Positions 12,116-25,114 of a stretch of 64,000 bases of DNA are shown piece by piece (the first letter of the stretch is position 1; every line of letters starts with the position of its first letter). Origin of the DNA: Trichinella spiralis (Eukaryota; Nematoda; Enoplea; Trichinellida; Trichinellidae); contig CM012953.1 of NCBI GenBank assembly GCA_000181795.3, forward strand, positions 5,459,260 through 5,523,259, in the 5' to 3' direction. The notes under the pieces are model-generated. The model was not told where the DNA came from. It was given only the letters and a program-made list of their open reading frames with translations, and searched no databases. The translations under genes were made by a program, and so were the position numbers.

Positions 12116-12937
12116 TTGTATAATTTCTTTATTTAAAATGACAAATAAACATTACAGTAATAAATAAATAAATAAATAAATTTTTTCTTACTTCACTCAC
12201 CTTGTATCTCTCTCTCTCTCGATTTCTATTGATGCAAGTTGTTTGTGCAACAGTTGGATATAATCAGTATATATTGAAGCAGTAATTGTTGTTGACTTGC
12301 AGTTGTTGAAAAAATATCGCGATGGTCATTTCTATTCGAGAAACAACGAAAAAATTATTCTGAAAAGCAGGTGAACATGAATGCGTTAAGCATGAAAAGA
12401 AAAATAATAAAAATCCATGAACGCGTTCGTTTATATTTTATCAGTCAGTCAATTTCAGCTGTGCTTATTATTGATGATAAGATTGGAAGAGTAATAATGA
12501 AAAGAAAATCTACCGCATAAAGCTTTATACATACATACACATTCGCTTCACACTTAAATATATATATATGTGTGTGTAGACAGATAGATATTATTAGTTA
12601 ACCAACAAACCAACCAATAGCTGATATAACAACCAACATCTGTCGATCGATCAATGCTTTTCTGAAGCTTCTTTCTCTTCAACATTTGTCGACAATTGAT
12701 TTTATAAAATAGCAACAATTAATCAATAATGGAAGAAAAAGAATGCAAATATGAGGGAACATAATTTTTCTCACGTGATATTTTGTAGTGTAGCAAAAAT
12801 TTTTTTTAAATAAACCACTGGAAAGTGAAGAATAAATTCATATTGAACAAAAAAGTAACTGACTAGTTAGCTTAATAATAATAACAAAACTGACTAGCTT
12901 TAACAACTAACCAACCAAGTGACCAATTTTGAATTGC

Positions 12938-12979
12938 AAATTTGCTTACCAGTTGCTTTTGCCCCTGGTAAGCAATTTT
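12938..12979. repeat. Inverted repeat (15-bp stem, 12-nt loop)
   Basis: The left arm at 12938-12952 reads AAATTTGCTTACCAG and the right arm at 12965-12979 reads CTGGTAAGCAATTTT. They are complementary at 14 of 15 positions, with the inner 11 perfect, around a 12-base loop. It is too short for a typical microRNA precursor. No coding region spans it. Confidence 0.8.
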
Positions 12980-13938
12980 CAAGCGAAAGGAAGAAATATT
13001 GCGCCAACTGGCTTTGCATTGCTAAATGCGAATTTCAAAGCTAACAAACAATTTCGCTTAGCAATGAATTTTCAGACGAAGCTCCATCTGCCTGCACGCA
13101 TAGTATATGAAGCATGTGTCACGTGCATATACACACACACACACACCACACGGCAGGCTAGAGCTGAGCACACGACGTGTCAATAGAACAACTGCTTTCT
13201 TCCCCCCCCTCTTCAAATTGAATTTACCTCTTTTCATCTGCCTGCTTTCCTCCCTCCTACCCCTTTCCCCCACATCCCACATCCCATACCCTTCATCTTG
13301 TCCAGAGAGCAACTCTACCAAGATGATGAAGATTTCTTCAACCTGATTTCGCAAATCCAAACGACCTGAACAAATATATACATCAAAATGCCTTCCACAA
13401 ACAAAAATAAAAATACAATCGAATTCACTATTAGTAATAATAATAATAAATTTAACCAAAAAGCAGAAAAGAAAAAATATCTCATTCATCAACAAGTCAC
13501 ACACTTCATATTTCTTATCAACGTTCCAAACAAACACAATTTATAGTAAAATAAATTTTTTAAATTAATAAAAGAAAATAAATATTTCTTTATTCGCATC
13601 AGATAATAAACAGTATATGGAAATTTCTTCTCAAATGTGAAACTTGCAATCGGAACAATAAAAAACCAAATTTATAAGTTTCAAATACAATTTATAATTT
13701 GTAAATTAAATAACAATTAAAATTTTAAAAATTAATCTTTACATATTTGACAAACAATCATCGTTTTCGATATTTATTTGCATTGATACATTTCCTAATT
13801 TGCATTCCTAGTTGCATAATGCAATTGTTTTCTTCTCTGAAATACAGAAATTTCGATACTGAAAAATATTCCATCTAACTTTACCGTTCGTTCATTTTTT
13901 TGTTTAATTTTAATTGCAAAAAAAATCCATATTCCAAG

Positions 13939-14073
13939 ATGAGAAATATTTTTTATATTCTGTTTTTTTCCATGTCCTCTGGCAGTATCGGCAGAAAAAA
14001 AGAGTTGTGGGACTGCAACCTTGAAGGGCTGGGAAATGATTCAGAACTCGCGACGTCAAATTTGGAAATTCAG
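13939..14073 (+). CDS. Possible signal-peptide first exon, unidentified
   Basis: From an ATG at 13939 the frame starts with a hydrophobic leader (MRNIFYILFFSMSSGS) and continues KKELWDCNLEGLG to a CAG|GTAACC donor after 14073, ending in phase 0. The 45-codon stretch is GC-richer than its surroundings. No downstream exon could be found to pair with it, so it may be chance. The opposite strand is also open here. Confidence 0.2.
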
Positions 14074-14354
14074 GTAACCAAAAAACTATATTCAGCAAAA
14101 TTTTTTTATTGTCTAAAAAATTTAATTGTATAATGCAAAAAAATCGTCGTCTTATTCAAAGAAAAAAATTGTATAACTTGGTTTTTCCATTTATTAAAAA
14201 AAAATTTTTTGCAAAACATGCATTTCGCTTTTGTGAAATTTGCAATTGCAATTGAGCACAAAAAGCAGAGCAACAGCAAAATGTTTGTTCTGAGAAATAA
14301 TTTTTGCAAAAAAAAATAATTTTCCATTTTGCTACACTCGTTTTTTTGAAACTG

Positions 14355-14356
<2 letters not shown>

Positions 14357-14400
<44 letters not shown>
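14357..14400. repeat. (ATT)n microsatellite
   Basis: About 14 uninterrupted ATT units between the LRR gene and the tetraspanin. Confidence 0.95.
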
Positions 14401-14401
<1 letters not shown>

Positions 14402-15021
14402 ATAGAATTTTAATTTTTTTCATTACAGTTCATGTCATTCTTCTTAGAAATGCGTTATTTTAAATTTTTCATTTTTTCACTTCTCAAGCATACATCATTT
14501 TACGTAACAGGAAATTCATGAAATGAATATTCACAAAAAACTGCATAAACTGTTGCATAATTTAATTTTTTATTGTTTCAAATAATAATTTACACTATAA
14601 TTTGTAATAGTGAGTGAGATCAAAGATGCTGTTTTGTTAAAAACTTTTCGAACAATCTCATTGAAAAAGAATCAGAATGCCTGATTCATTAATTAACTGA
14701 AATACTGATCAACTCAAACTTTTAACGGCACTTGAAAATAAATATTGAGCATGGTATACTTTATAGTTACAGCATTTGATTAATGGTTTTTATTTAAACT
14801 TTAAAAACTGTTATTGTCAAAGATAAAAACTATTATTCTACTTATTGCAATTAGCAAATCCAACGACATAACTACATCATTTAATAAATCTCTTTAATAT
14901 TTATTCAAAAAACAAGAAAAACATTTTCCAATAAAATGCTGTATATGAGTTTCATAGGAAATTATAGCATTATGCAAAATAATTAAATCAGTTTTTGAAA
15001 CAATAAAAAGCAGTAACGGGA

Positions 15022-16377
15022 TCAATTATAAGAAGTATTTCGTTGATTTCTGGAATCAGTTTCTGTACGACTGCACAGCTGATAATTTTTTCCTCTGTTT
15101 CTTTCACGTTTGAAAATATCTACGTAAAGTAATGCAGAAACTAACAAGCCAAATACCTGAAACGTGAAAACCCACTATGTATAAGCATATTATAATCTAT
15201 GAATATGATATTACCTGAATACACGCCAAAAATATACCCATCGCGCCAACAAGTTGCATATGTTCTAATAACCAATCACTAAATGCTTCATAGCATCCCT
15301 GAAAGCAAACTTTCAACATTTACAACAAAGAATTCAATATTCTCATAATTTCATGTAGAATAAAATATTGAACAGTTTTTTAATTTAAAATATGTTCAGT
15401 TCTATCTTGTAAAGATGCATCGTGACAATTCATTTTCCCAATAAAACATTTTCGCTTACCTTTTGGAACAATATGTTCGGCTTATTAATGCGCCCACAAT
15501 TAATCATGCTTCCATTTTCATGAAAAAATGATGGATCACAGCAACTTTCTGGCACTTTACCAGCCCAGTCTTTATAACTTTCGGCTCCGCAACATTTAAA
15601 CTAAAATTAATATAATTATTCGTAAAGTAACTTATATTTTTATATTACAATAAAAATACATACTTTTGACTGAAGAGTGTCCCAACTGATGCGCAATCCT
15701 TTCGAATCACGTGCATGTTCGGATACATACGGTGCAAGAAGATGATTACGCAATTCTAGTCGTATTATTTCCGTCATCTACATTAAAAATCAACATTTCA
15801 TTATGCATATTTTAAATATTATTATACTAACGTAGTAATAACAGTAAAAATTTATGTTCAATTACCTCGCTTTTATAAATAAAAGCCAAAACTGCTGCTG
15901 TTAGTTCAATTATGAATAGCAGTACAACAAGAATCATATACTAAACATTTAAATGTGAGAAATTAATGATATATAAACATGTATATATATAATTACTAAA
16001 ATAATGAAACTGCGATTTTCAGCCCAAACGCCACAGCATCCAACAAAGCCAACAATAATAATTGTGGCGCCGGCTGCTCCAAATAATGCTGACGCGCTAT
16101 ATGCACCAAATGCATGAGATGTCAAATCTGAATAATCCGTTCTTTCTGTGTATAACCAAATACCTATTCCAAGTGAAACAAGACCAAGGATCTATAATGA
16201 AAATTTCATGATATAAGTATAACACTTTACATTTTAAATAATATTTTTAAAGGAGTAAAATGTAAATTAGCAATAAATACTTACCCAAGTAACAATATTG
16301 AAACAATACAAAAAGCTTCGAATGAAAGCAGAAGTGCAGCGAACTTCAAACCACCGTATTAAATTTAATTTTGGCAT
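15022..16377 (-). CDS. Tetraspanin
   Basis: Exons in coding order: 16377-16285, 16191-15997, 15940-15866, 15777-15664, 15600-15460, 15298-15215, 15156-15022; 278 aa. It has four membrane segments: one near the N-terminus (FNIVTWILGLVSLGIGIWL), a second before GCCGVWAENR, a third (ILVVLLFIIELTAAVLAFIY) and a fourth just before the C-terminal tail. Between TM3 and TM4 lies the large extracellular loop with the CCG signature (C162-C163-G164), PESCC (C179, C180), C194 and C208, the six-cysteine pattern of the family. The intracellular TM2-TM3 Cys pair, a usual palmitoylation site, is present. Tetraspanins organise membrane microdomains with integrins and other partners. The chosen ATG directly follows an ACAG acceptor; the frame is open upstream. 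It is divergent from the KCTD gene. Confidence 0.92.
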
Positions 16378-17375
16378 CTGTTGAAATTTGTAGTACATAT
16401 CAAACATTTCTAAAAAAATACCTAATAATAATATGCACCAAATACTGAATATAAGATCTAACTGCTTGAATTGCAAAATATCTGAAGTAAAAACAAATCA
16501 ATTTTCAAAATTTACCAGAATTTTTAGGCAAAAGTGTATTTCAAGAAATTCATATAAAAAACAAAATATAAAAACGTTAACATGTTACCTGACTTGAGGT
16601 ACTGTAATTCAGTGTAATGTACTGTAATTTTAAAAATGAAGTATCAATAAATTCAATTTCTTTATATGAAAATTATGTTTTTAAAACATTAAAACAACCC
16701 TTAAATATTTTATTGACTATCTCAAAAAATAAAATGTTTCTGAAAACATCTCCCAATACTGGGTTTTCAAATTATCAAATATTATTATAGCTAATGATTT
16801 AAATGAATATTAATTTTAAAAGAACATTTATTTAATTTAAAAAATTTATTGAAATAATATACTACACAGAAGTATGAATTAATTGCTCGAATAACATACT
16901 TTTTTTAATGAAACGGAAGTTTTATTTCTAAATAAATTGATTAATATAATATTACACGAATCAAATTTTATTTCAAAAAATGTTTAATAATAATTTATAG
17001 CAAAGAAAGCTTTACTCTTCTTAAGTTAAATAAATTTGTACCTTCAAAAATTATATTCCTACAGTAATAAGTGGATTTATTTTTCTTTTACGTTAGACTT
17101 TATTTTCACTTGAATATCTAGTCTTTTTTTTTATTAATGTATACATTTGACATGCTTAAAATATGTAATTGAAGTATAATTAAATTTTAGTATTTATGAA
17201 AAATGAATTTTATGTGATTAGTTCCAGTTATTAAATCGGCAGTTTTATTAAAATTAAGATTATATGTAATTTTTACTTATTATTGAAAGTGAATTATTAT
17301 CGATTATTGTAATTTTAATGTACCACATGAAATTTTATTCCTAGATTGGAATTTTTTGTCTTTTTTTAGAAAAAA

Positions 17376-18305
17376 ATGTTGACTGAAACCGTTGCTCAAA
17401 ATAATGAAAGCACCTTTTCCATGAAAACAGGAGGCCGTTGGGTTCGTTTGAATGTTGGGGGTAGAACATTTCTGACTACTCGCCAAACAATTAATCGTTT
17501 TCCAGACTCTTTTTTATCAAGTCTTTGTGAAGGTTTGTTACCTTCTGATATGGTAATTGGATTTTTTAGTTAAAATTTTTTAAATATCATCTTATTTGTT
17601 ATTATATTTAGGATAGTGAAAATGCCTATTTGATTGATCGAAATCCTGACTATTTTACGCCAGTTTTGGATTATCTTCGACACGGAAAATTGATCATCAG
17701 TAAGCATCTTTCCGAAGAAGGTTATCATCATTATTATTTCATATTATTATATTATTTAATTATAGAATGTGAACAGATGAATGTGCATTTCGAATACATA
17801 AAATTTATTATTAAAGTATTTAAAATGAAATTCAAAAAAATATAAATAATCACAGTCATATAGTTAAGAAACAATTAGTTATGGTCTGTAATATTTTAGG
17901 GGTTTTGGAAGAAGCAGAGTTTTACAATTTGCCAGGTTTGATTCAACTTTGTAAAGAAAGAATTGCTCATAGAGATCAGCACAATTCGAAAGTAAAGATA
18001 CTAATAGTATTGACTTAGCGTTAAATATTTTCATATTTTTTAGAACAAGTTTGTTTACCGTGCATTACAGTGCAATGATCGCGAAGTAGCTAGTCTTCTC
18101 TCTTCAATGTCAGATGGGTGGAAACTGAAGCAGGTAAGTTGTATTTTTTTGTATTGAAAGTTTTCCTCGACGAGCTTTTCTTTAGCTGGTGCAGCTGAGT
18201 ACGGATTCTTGTTATGGACCTGGAACAGAATATTTATGCATTGTTTCGAAGAACTATCGAGAATCCAGTCCTTCGTTATTTTCTAAGACAGATGATCAGA
18301 AGTAA
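17376..18305 (+). CDS. BTB/T1-domain KCTD2/5/17-type protein (insomniac-like Cul3 adaptor)
   Basis: Exons: 17376-17552, 17612-17720, 17900-17991, 18044-18133, 18186-18305; 195 aa. Residues about 19-115 form a BTB/T1 fold ([41 protein letters not shown]). The family-specific segment [13 protein letters not shown] follows, then the C-terminal half with [11 protein letters not shown] and [10 protein letters not shown], as in KCTD5 and Drosophila insomniac. In those proteins the BTB domain recruits cullin-3 and the C-terminus forms a pentamer that binds substrates. The C-terminus is shorter than in vertebrate KCTD5. A TTTTTTTAG acceptor lies six bases before the ATG. It is convergent with SLC30A9. 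Confidence 0.92.
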
Positions 18306-19025
18306 ACCTGCTTAAGTGAGAATTGTTTCTGCATACAGATGTGAAGTTATTTAAATCAGAATAATATTTCTACTGCCGGTTTTTATTTATAAACAATACG
18401 TTGGCCTTGTTATAATGAGAATCGTTGCGGTTATGCTTATTTCAAAATGTCTTATTCTTTATCATCAGCGATGATAAAGAATAATTATGTCACAGTATAC
18501 TTTGTTTTACACGATATTATTTTTTTATTTTGAAATCAATAAAAAGAGTATCTATTTATCAATTTCCTTGTTAAAAAGTCTAAATGCATTACAATATATT
18601 ATTGTATCTGTTATGTTAAGAGTATATCTTCAAATATTTGCTTTCGTGTAAATGGGTTGGATACTGTGTAATAGAAAATTTGCATTTGAAAACATAAATA
18701 TTGAAAAAATAAAGTGTATTTCATTTGAGATTATTTTTTAAAGTTTAAACTCGTTTGTCATTTTAGCATTTTAAAAAGTATTCCTTTGCACAGTAGTCAG
18801 TAGTATACTGCGATTTTATTGTATAAATTATTTATTATTCTTAAAATATTTCACTTCTTTTGGTAATTAATCAAATGGAAAAATGCATCTTAAAATTGCA
18901 TAAAGAAAAAAATTTTAAGAACAGGAAATTGATAACACGTCAATGTCTTCTTTATCATAATAATACTTTTCTGTTCTTTTGTTTAAAACTGAAAGAAATT
19001 TGGAATTCCTTAAGATCATTATTTA
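18306..19025. other. Convergent intergenic region (shared 3' ends)
   Basis: This is the space between the stops of the KCTD gene and SLC30A9. It contains several AATAAA-like signals on the plus strand (e.g. near 18538 and 18708) and no coding exon that I can support. Confidence 0.7.
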
Positions 19026-21310
19026 TCACAAAACTTCTAAATCAACATGACGTATTTCTGGAAAATTTTTCTAAAAATACAAATTCATTATTAAAATGTA
19101 TAAGAGCATAGATGCCCACCTTCAACTCTTGTTCAATTCTGTCAATTTCAGCACCTAAACGATCTATAACTTGTTCGCCATGTTCCAGTAAAAAATTCTC
19201 CAATTCACCTTCAGTTTGTAATAAATGCACCTCCTAAAAATTTAATCCAGTATCTTCTTCAAGTATAAGCATTACATAATACCTGTAAAAGTTTTTTCAA
19301 ATCTAAAGTTTCTAAATATGCTCTTGTAACATTGCGTCCATCGAAGTCAATTTCAGCTTTAAAACGAACTTTATTTGTTCCTAGTTTCGTGGCTTTGATG
19401 TCATGAATTGCCCTGTAAAAAATATAGTTACATTAATATGCTGGACATCTATGTAAGAACACTGATAGAAAAGGGAATATTTTTCACAAGCATCACCTAA
19501 TCATCACGTCCTCCTCTAAACCATTCACTATTTGTAGTATTTCTTCTTGAGGTATAGATCTAAAAATAATGATAATATAAAAGTAATGAAGAGAAATTAT
19601 TAGAATTTATTAAAGGCTAACCGTCCAACAAGATGATTGGCGTTTGCTTTGATAATCAGTGTAGCAACAGCTCCAAGTAAACTACCAATTATCAGAGATC
19701 CAACAGCATCTGGTAGCGGATTGTTAAAATAAACCGACATTCCCATACATGTTGCTGCTACACCAACTCCAAGTATGGCGGCGAGATCTTCCAAAAATAT
19801 CACACTTAAACTTGGTTCTTCACTCGAAAGAACTAAACATTTAAAATTCCATGTTGAAATAAAATAAGTTTTCTAAAAAATATTCTATAAAGAATGCAAA
19901 GATTACCATAATTAGTTACTGTCATATTTTCCATTCTTGCTTTTTGACGTAATTCTCTCCATGCCAAAATAAATGTTCCTAAAGTTGGAAAAATTATTAA
20001 CCAATATTTATTTGCACATTAATTCAGTTACAACCTCCTTCAGAAATAAAGGATATTCCAAGCAAAGGAAACGCCTAAAATATCAATCTGAAATAATAAC
20101 TAGAAATAAGTTTTTTTAAACAATGATTTTGACTAACCCATTGTAGAAATTCAAGAGGTTGAGGATGCAATATGCCTTGAACGCCATGATAAAACGAAAG
20201 ACCCGTACCAAAACAAAATATTCCTACGCCACTAACCAAAGAAGCCACATATTTTGCATTAGAATATCCATAACTAAATCATAAAACAACATATAAAACT
20301 GATTTGTATACTAAAAGCAAAAATATCATACGGATGCATTGTGTCAGGTTTTCTCACGCTGTGGTATATACCAAACGCCAAAATGATCTGAAAATCATTT
20401 ATGATAAACTTCTTTCACAGTATATATAGATAAATAAAATCAACAGTTAACTTTTGAAAAATGCATTAAGCTTATTTTCAAAATAATTTCAAAATACAAA
20501 ACAAATTAAATAATAAATTTGTAAAAGTGTACCTGATTTAAAGTATCAGCCAAAGAGTGAATAGATTCAGCAAAAAGACTGTGCGAACCAGTATGAATCC
20601 ATAAAAAGAATTTCAAAGAACAATTAATGAAGTTAACAGCGATAGCTGTGAAAACTACATGACTTGAGCTGATTGTCATCAAACCACGTCGTTCTTTGCT
20701 TTGGAAATTAGAAGATGTTCGAATCTGATCAAATCCCAAATGAGAGCTAACTTGCTTAGCACGATTCAAAGTATTCCGTACAAATTGTTTCTTTTGCAAA
20801 GCTTCAATGCTTCCATGAACATTAACAGCCCGAGCAATGACATCTGATTCCAAATACATTATGCAAGGAGGTTCTCCTATATATGGACTTCGACGAACCT
20901 GAAATAAATTTTCAATATCTGTAATATTAAAATATTATTCTATTCATGCAAATCAAAAGATAATAAGAATAAAAAATACCCTAACAAATAATGAAACATA
21001 CTTGATGTGGAAGATCTGTCAAATCTTTGGGATTTAAACAGTAATCATTCATTGCACGCACAGCGGTGATAAGTCGAATGTGATCAACAGATTTCTTTTT
21101 CGGTTGAGTTGATTTCTGGTAGAACTTTAATAATAAGTTCCTTGAAAATTGTTGATTCACCTTAGGAGATGTTATTTTTTTCGCAACTTTCCCCTTATCA
21201 TTTTTTGATTGTTCTGATACTGAACATAACAATAATCGTGTTCCAGAAATGCATCGAATATTTTTGCCTTCAACAATAACTGAAAATACTTTTACAATTG
21301 ACTTTAACAT
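19026..21310 (-). CDS. SLC30A9: Mitochondrial zinc transporter ZnT9/SLC30A9
   Basis: Eleven exons: 21310-21002, 20898-20533, 20387-20332, 20273-20138, 20074-20035, 19978-19907, 19832-19622, 19559-19497, 19412-19283, 19233-19120, 19070-19026; 513 aa. The N-terminus (MLKSIVKVFSVIVEGKNIR) is basic and suits a mitochondrial targeting peptide. The SLC30A9-specific stretch AVRAMNDYCLNPKDL precedes the cation-diffusion-facilitator membrane domain. HSLADTLNQ carries the metal-site His217/Asp221 in TM2. Also seen are GYSNAKYVASLVSGVGIF, FLEDLAAILGV and AIHDIKATKLG. The C-terminal NFPEIRHVDLEVL in a tiny last exon matches human PEVRHVDLEIL. Known members export zinc from mitochondria. One 49-bp intron (19071-19119) would be missed by a naive reading, which runs into an alternative C-terminus. 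Confidence 0.93.
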
Positions 21311-23689
21311 ATTAGTTGCATCTACCGTAGCAGTAACCAGATTTTCTGATGAAAAAATAAAAAATTCATTATCGTAAATGCAATCCAAAAACTGACTTCA
21401 GGACTACAAAGTGGCAGTTTCTTAGAAAGCATTAAAAGCCTAAAATTATAAAAGCAAATTATTATAAACTTTTAATATTATACAACACGCTTTAATAATA
21501 TACATACATATACGTAAAAATCTATTTTAATAGATAATTCACCTTTCTTATGACTATTCATTTGACTTTTATTTTATTATAAGTAGGATAAAGAAATTCA
21601 GACAAAAACTGAAATACAAAATAAGACTAGCCAAAATTCAAAGTAATTACATATCCTACTTTTATTAATACTAATCAGTTACCATAACTTCATTTTTCCA
21701 TATTAAGCTAAATGAAATTAAGTTTTTTACATGTAATTAGCAAAACATTAAAATAAGAAGAAATAATATCCGATCAAAATTTTTCATCAAAAATAAAATA
21801 AAAGTAACTCACATAACTCAATGAATTAAAAAATAAAAATATTAAGAACTGTATGTTAGTGAGAAACGCCTCGCCTAAAACAGTCTGAAGACATATCACC
21901 TATTAACTGAATAACAAAGCAATCAATGCGTCATCAAGCATTATTTTAATATCCATAAAAAATTCGATTAATTCAACCGCTGTTTTTCTTAAAATTCCCA
22001 GATTTAGAAAAAATAAAATACATTCATTTTATCAAAACTACGGTAAGCAGCTACCAACAACACTAATTCATCAACGAAAAAAATTACTGTTATGAAAATT
22101 ATCACATACTGAAGTTGTCACAAGGCATCAATTGCCACAAAATTATGCATGTAGAGAATTACCAAAAAACTATACATATGAAGAGCCACTAAAATTCTCC
22201 ATTATTAAATGAATTTAAATTATACTAAAATAATCAGGCAGTGACAATGATAACAGGCAATAATATCAGTAGTCAAAATAACACTTAAATTTATAAACAT
22301 TCATTATAAACATTATAGAAAAATTAAAATTAATAAAATATAATTTTCATATTTTTCATTTTGAAACTTTTTATTTATATATTTATTAATATAATATTTA
22401 TAATAAAAATAGAGGAGCTTACTTATGAAGTTTAAGTATCGTAAAACTTTAAGGTGAACAATCTTTCCACTTTATCTTACAATTTGAAGCAGATAACATG
22501 AAACAGTGTAAATCTCATAAAATATTCCCTAGGTGTTTCAGACGTTCAATCTTTTAAATAACAGATGCAAATGTAATTAAGATAGCAATCAACAGTATCT
22601 AAAAAATTGTTTTTATAACATGCAAATCCAACATTTCAATACAGTAATAAAGAATAATTAAGGAAGAATTCATTTTTTGATCCTAAGCTCAATGAATGAA
22701 TTCGATAATGCATAATGCATAAAATATATACAATATAAATAAATAATTATAAATTTTATATTTAAATTAATTTAAACAAATGAAACTTTTAATCTAACAT
22801 TGCATAGCTATTATTTATTTATTATATATCGTTAGTTGGTTGTTTACTGTTTATTTGTTTTTAGATTGAATAAAAATTACTGAAAATATTAATTTAACGA
22901 ATATATTTTTTTCACACTTTCAAGGTAAACCAATAAATATTTATAAATATAAGTCAAGGTTTTAAACCGAATTCATGGGTTTAATTTTCTTAATTGAAAT
23001 CTAAGTAAAATGATTAATAAACGCCATTTATATTATGCGGTGCTTTTCAGCTTTTAGATTTAATATTAATTTTAAATTAAATCTAAACTTTAAATTTATT
23101 TAATGTTTAATCGCAAAGTTTTGTTCTCTCGCCAACCATTTGAAAGTTTCATTCAAGTTAGATTTTATATTCATTTTATATAATAAGTTTTGTTAAAAGA
23201 ACGCGGGTTTTGTAAGATAAGCTTCATTGGATATAAATTTTTAAGTGCTTGCATGTAAAAAATGCCTACAGAAGTAACACTATTTTATCAAATAACAACG
23301 CATATTATAAAGCTTGAAAAATGAAATTAAAAATAATAAAAAAGTTTATATAGCATAATATAATATAATATAATATTATATTATATTATATAATTCAAAG
23401 CTATATTAGTGTTGGTTAATGCTTTCTTTCTGTATTCTAACCTAACTGTCAATAATGTTTTGTACTTTATTTGTGCCAAGTAATTAAAATTCCCAATTAT
23501 TAATTGTATGCATACACATAGAAAGATCAGGAAAGTTTACAACAGTCATAACATTATTTATTCTTATTCTTATTTTTTTAGTCGGTATGGCATACAAACC
23601 ATCCGAAAATAAAAGCATATAAGTTGCAAAGAATTTAGAAAATTCTTTTTTTTCTAATTTAAAATTCATTTTTAGAAATTTTTATAACA
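21311..23689. other. Gene-free divergent intergenic region
   Basis: Very AT-rich sequence between the start of SLC30A9 and the start of NIP7, presumably carrying both promoters. I see no coding exon. A palindromic (TAATA)n(TATTA)n run lies at 23354-23393. Confidence 0.7.
23354..23393. repeat. Palindromic TAATA/TATTA repeat
   Basis: Several ATAAT-type pentamers are followed by their reverse complement, giving a self-complementary run of about 40 bp. Confidence 0.85.
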
Positions 23690-24650
23690 ATGAGACCCCT
23701 TACTGAAGAAGAAATGGAAGCAGTATTGAAAAAGCTTCTGAAATTGTAAGCAGTAAAGTTTTTAATGGCTTTTATAAACAGACTTTTATTAAATATGTTA
23801 TGTATTTTTTTTATATTTGCATAATTTATTTAGCGTTGGAGATAATATTCGTCATCTGATTAACAGATCAGATGGAATTTACGTTTTCCGGCTTCATAAA
23901 GACCGTGTTTATTATTCCAGGTGAGCATTTTAAATCTTTTCCTGCATGTAATTTTATAACCTTAGATGTTTCTCTATGTTTTAAGCGAATCTATTTATTA
24001 TCATATTACGTTAAAAATGACTGTTAACTGTTGAAAAGTTAATTTTTTGAAAGCTGTGAACTGTAATGATTTTATTCGTTTGCATTGTAATGAATTGATC
24101 ATTTGATTCAGTATATGAATTTGAATTACAGCGAAACGCTGATGAAACAGGCAACGGCTTTTAGTATGAATGAAATAATAGCATTTGGCACTTGTATTGG
24201 AAAGTTTACAAAGACAAAAAAATTTCATCTTACAATTACAGCTTTGGACGTAATTGTACCATACTGCAAAGTAATTTACATTTACCTTACGGCTTTCTTT
24301 TTATACAATAATCTTTATATTAACAGTGTAAAGTGTGGGTAAAGGCAAATGCTGAGCAGTCATTTTTGTACGGAAATCATATTTTGAAGGCTGGTGTAGG
24401 GAGAATTACAGATGATGTTGAGCCAAATGCAGGAATTATTGTTTATAATATGACTGATATGCCTTTGGTATATATTTTTCATTTACGTTTTCATGTAGCC
24501 TTTTAACTATTATTTAAAATTAATATTTAGGGATTTGGGATTGCATCAAAATCAACTTCGGATATCCGAAAATCTGATCCATCTGCTGTAGCAGTAATTA
24601 ACATTGCCGACATTGGGCAGTACGTGCGCGATGAACAACATATCATATAA
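23690..24650 (+). CDS. NIP7: 60S ribosome biogenesis factor NIP7
   Basis: Exons: 23690-23745, 23834-23920, 24132-24270, 24327-24467, 24531-24650; 180 aa, the same length as human NIP7. It opens [15 protein letters not shown], then [75 protein letters not shown] and [10 protein letters not shown], all family landmarks in order. The C-terminal half is a PUA RNA-binding domain. NIP7 acts in the nucleolus in 27S/ITS pre-rRNA processing. A TTTTTAG site lies 14 bases before the ATG. It is convergent with CHMP2. Confidence 0.96.
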
Positions 24651-25114
24651 TTTGACATTTGCTACGTTATTTGTTTATCACATTGTTGTTCTTAATTTCG
24701 TTGTTTATCCATTTCATTTGTTAAATTAAAATCTCTTCATATAAATTGTATATGTGTGACTGGAACAAATTAGCACAGTTGGAGAAATTTTGCGATGTCA
24801 GTAATATAAAAATGAAACAAAATATTCATGAAAAATTAGAATATTAGAATTTATAAAATTCAGTTTTATTATTCATAACGTTTTTAACAAAAGACTTTAA
24901 ATGGCTAACAGAAATCACTTGAATAATGCTTTCACACAAAATTGCCTACAACAGTCAAAGTACAGTAAGGAAAATTAGGTTGAAATGAATCATAAGAATT
25001 TACTAAAAAAATTTACTGAATTGAAATTATATTAAAAGCACAGTGATGTAAAATATTTCTTTAAATCATTTACGACGTTCTACTCTTCTATGAGTAACAA
25101 TTTATAATAATCTG
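24651..25114. other. Convergent intergenic region
   Basis: 3' flanks of NIP7 and CHMP2. No coding frame of note is visible. Confidence 0.65.

Larger units (their letters stand above)
9317..15021. other. Long gene-poor stretch with microsatellites and a hairpin
   Basis: No gene can be modelled with confidence. Contents: (CA)n at 9961-9988, (GTT)n at about 11793-11827, ATAA repeats near 12160, a short (CA)n near 13131, a pyrimidine-rich tract at about 13198-13310, a perfect hairpin at 12938-12979 and (ATT)n at 14357-14400. Two GC-richer islands at 11895-12115 and 13939-14073 could contain exons and are listed separately. Upstream exons or the promoter of the LRR gene may be here. Confidence 0.6.

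Noticed and set aside
13058-13537. Long minus-strand frame over the pyrimidine-rich tract
   Set aside because: Low-complexity purine/pyrimidine composition, no splice or domain support.
19071-19119. Read-through C-terminus of SLC30A9 (VGIYALIHF...)
   Set aside because: A 49-bp intron joins to an exon coding PEIRHVDLEVL, the conserved family C-terminus.
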